From: Burkholderiales bacterium
GTDB taxonomy: Bacteria > Pseudomonadota > Gammaproteobacteria > Burkholderiales > Burkholderiaceae_D
DNA: 5,776 nucleotides
Direction: 5' to 3'
Assembly (NCBI GenBank): GCA_028868455.1
Contig: JAGWUK010000223.1
Span: 1-5,776 of the forward strand
The position numbers and the translations under genes are program-made. The first letter of the stretch is position 1. Every line of letters starts with the position of its first letter. Below the pieces are notes generated by a model. The model was not told the origin of the DNA, searched no databases, and saw nothing but the letters and a program-made list of their open reading frames with translations. This document shows, piece after piece, positions 5,359-5,776 of the stretch.

Positions 5359-5776
5359 ATGGAATCGGAAGCAAGCAGGCAGATTGACATGTTGTTGGCA
5401 AAGTATGCAGAAAGCCATCGGAATCACAGTAATGAAATAATTCATTGCATTTGCGTTCCGCTGATTGTGTTGTCTTTTCTGGGGCTGATCTGGGCATTGC
5501 ATCCCTTGGCGGCGCTGGCGGCAAGTATGGTCGCCTTGCTGTATTACCTGAATTTATCAATTCCCATGGCGATCGGCATGTTGCTAATGGCAGCGGGCAT
5601 GCTGGGTATATTAAGTCTTTTCCCGCAGGCGATCGTCTGGCAGATGTCATTATTCATTTTTGTCGTCGCCTGGATAGGACAATTTATCGGTCATAAAATT
5701 GAAGGAAAGAAACCGTCATTTTTCGATGACCTGAGATTTTTACTGATTGGGCCATTGTTCGTACTTGGTTTTCTAT
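5359..5776 (+). CDS. Mpo1-like (DUF962/YGL010w) membrane protein, cut by the window end
   Basis: The frame is open from ATG 5359 to the last base (139 codons plus one base), so only the 3' end is missing. Family hallmarks are 'YAESHRNHSNEIIHCICVP' at residues 16-34 with His20, His23 and His29, and 'WIGQFIGHKIEGKKPSFFDD' at 105-124 with His112, followed by 'LRFLLIGPLFVL'. In yeast the homologue Mpo1 is an Fe(II)-dependent dioxygenase that alpha-oxidises 2-hydroxy fatty acids using such histidines; the bacterial role is not established. Hydrophobic stretches at about 31-47, 50-66, 68-88, 91-110 and 126-139 suggest four or five membrane helices. The start is supported by GAGAGGA at 5348-5354 and an in-frame TGA at 5347-5349. 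It lies 123 nt after slmA with its own candidate promoter. Most related proteins would end soon after the window edge. Confidence 0.88.
   Translation, partial: MESEASRQIDMLLAKYAESHRNHSNEIIHCICVPLIVLSFLGLIWALHPLAALAASMVALLYYLNLSIPMAIGMLLMAAGMLGILSLFPQAIVWQMSLFIFVVAWIGQFIGHKIEGKKPSFFDDLRFLLIGPLFVLGFL

Noticed and set aside
5339..5650. 103-codon minus-strand open frame opposite the Mpo1-like gene
   Set aside because: Pro/Arg/Ser-rich antisense frame, while the plus-strand frame carries clear family motifs.

Overview
The window looks like a stretch of a betaproteobacterial (Burkholderiales, most likely Oxalobacteraceae/Herminiimonas-like) chromosome. I base this on protein character and gene order: a long-form argB followed by a pyrimidine 5'-nucleotidase-type HAD gene and then slmA, and a GTP cyclohydrolase I of the 'SACSHHLCP ... 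HWRGV' type that I associate with this order. Base composition appears moderate, around half G+C by eye. No search was run, so all family assignments rest on motif reading. I saw no RNA genes, insertion sequences, CRISPR arrays or phage genes.

Layout. (1) Positions 1-447, plus strand: the 3' end of a gene that enters from the left, probably the C-terminal part of an M48-type Zn metallopeptidase. (2) Positions 528-2727, minus strand: five tightly packed co-directional genes that read as one operon, in transcription order: ECF-type sigma-70 factor, 73-aa zinc-finger anti-sigma candidate (ZAS motif H-x3-C-x2-C), 73-aa eight-cysteine CWC-type protein, folE (GTP cyclohydrolase I), and a single-domain BLUF blue-light photoreceptor. 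Gaps are 16 nt, a 4-nt ATGA overlap, 28 nt and 12 nt. (3) Positions 2728-2827: a 100-bp divergent regulatory region between the sigma gene and argB, carrying a helically phased direct repeat. (4) Positions 2828-4486, plus strand: argB (N-acetylglutamate kinase) and a HAD pyrimidine 5'-nucleotidase. (5) Positions 4660-5235: slmA, nucleoid-occlusion TetR-type protein, behind a good sigma-70 promoter placed so close to the ATG that the mRNA may be leaderless. (6) Position 5359 to the window end: the 5' part of a Mpo1-like (DUF962/YGL010w) membrane protein, cut by the window edge.

The most interesting part is the minus-strand operon. A sigma factor with its putative zinc-binding anti-sigma factor heads a unit that ends in a blue-light flavoprotein and includes the first enzyme of pterin/folate synthesis. 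Folate is the source of the methenyltetrahydrofolate antenna used by many photolyases, so a light or photo-oxidative stress response is a reasonable hypothesis. The sequence shows only the gene arrangement and motifs; the regulatory logic is inferred. The plus-strand genes are housekeeping: arginine synthesis, nucleotide turnover or salvage, division-site control, and a lipid-related membrane protein.
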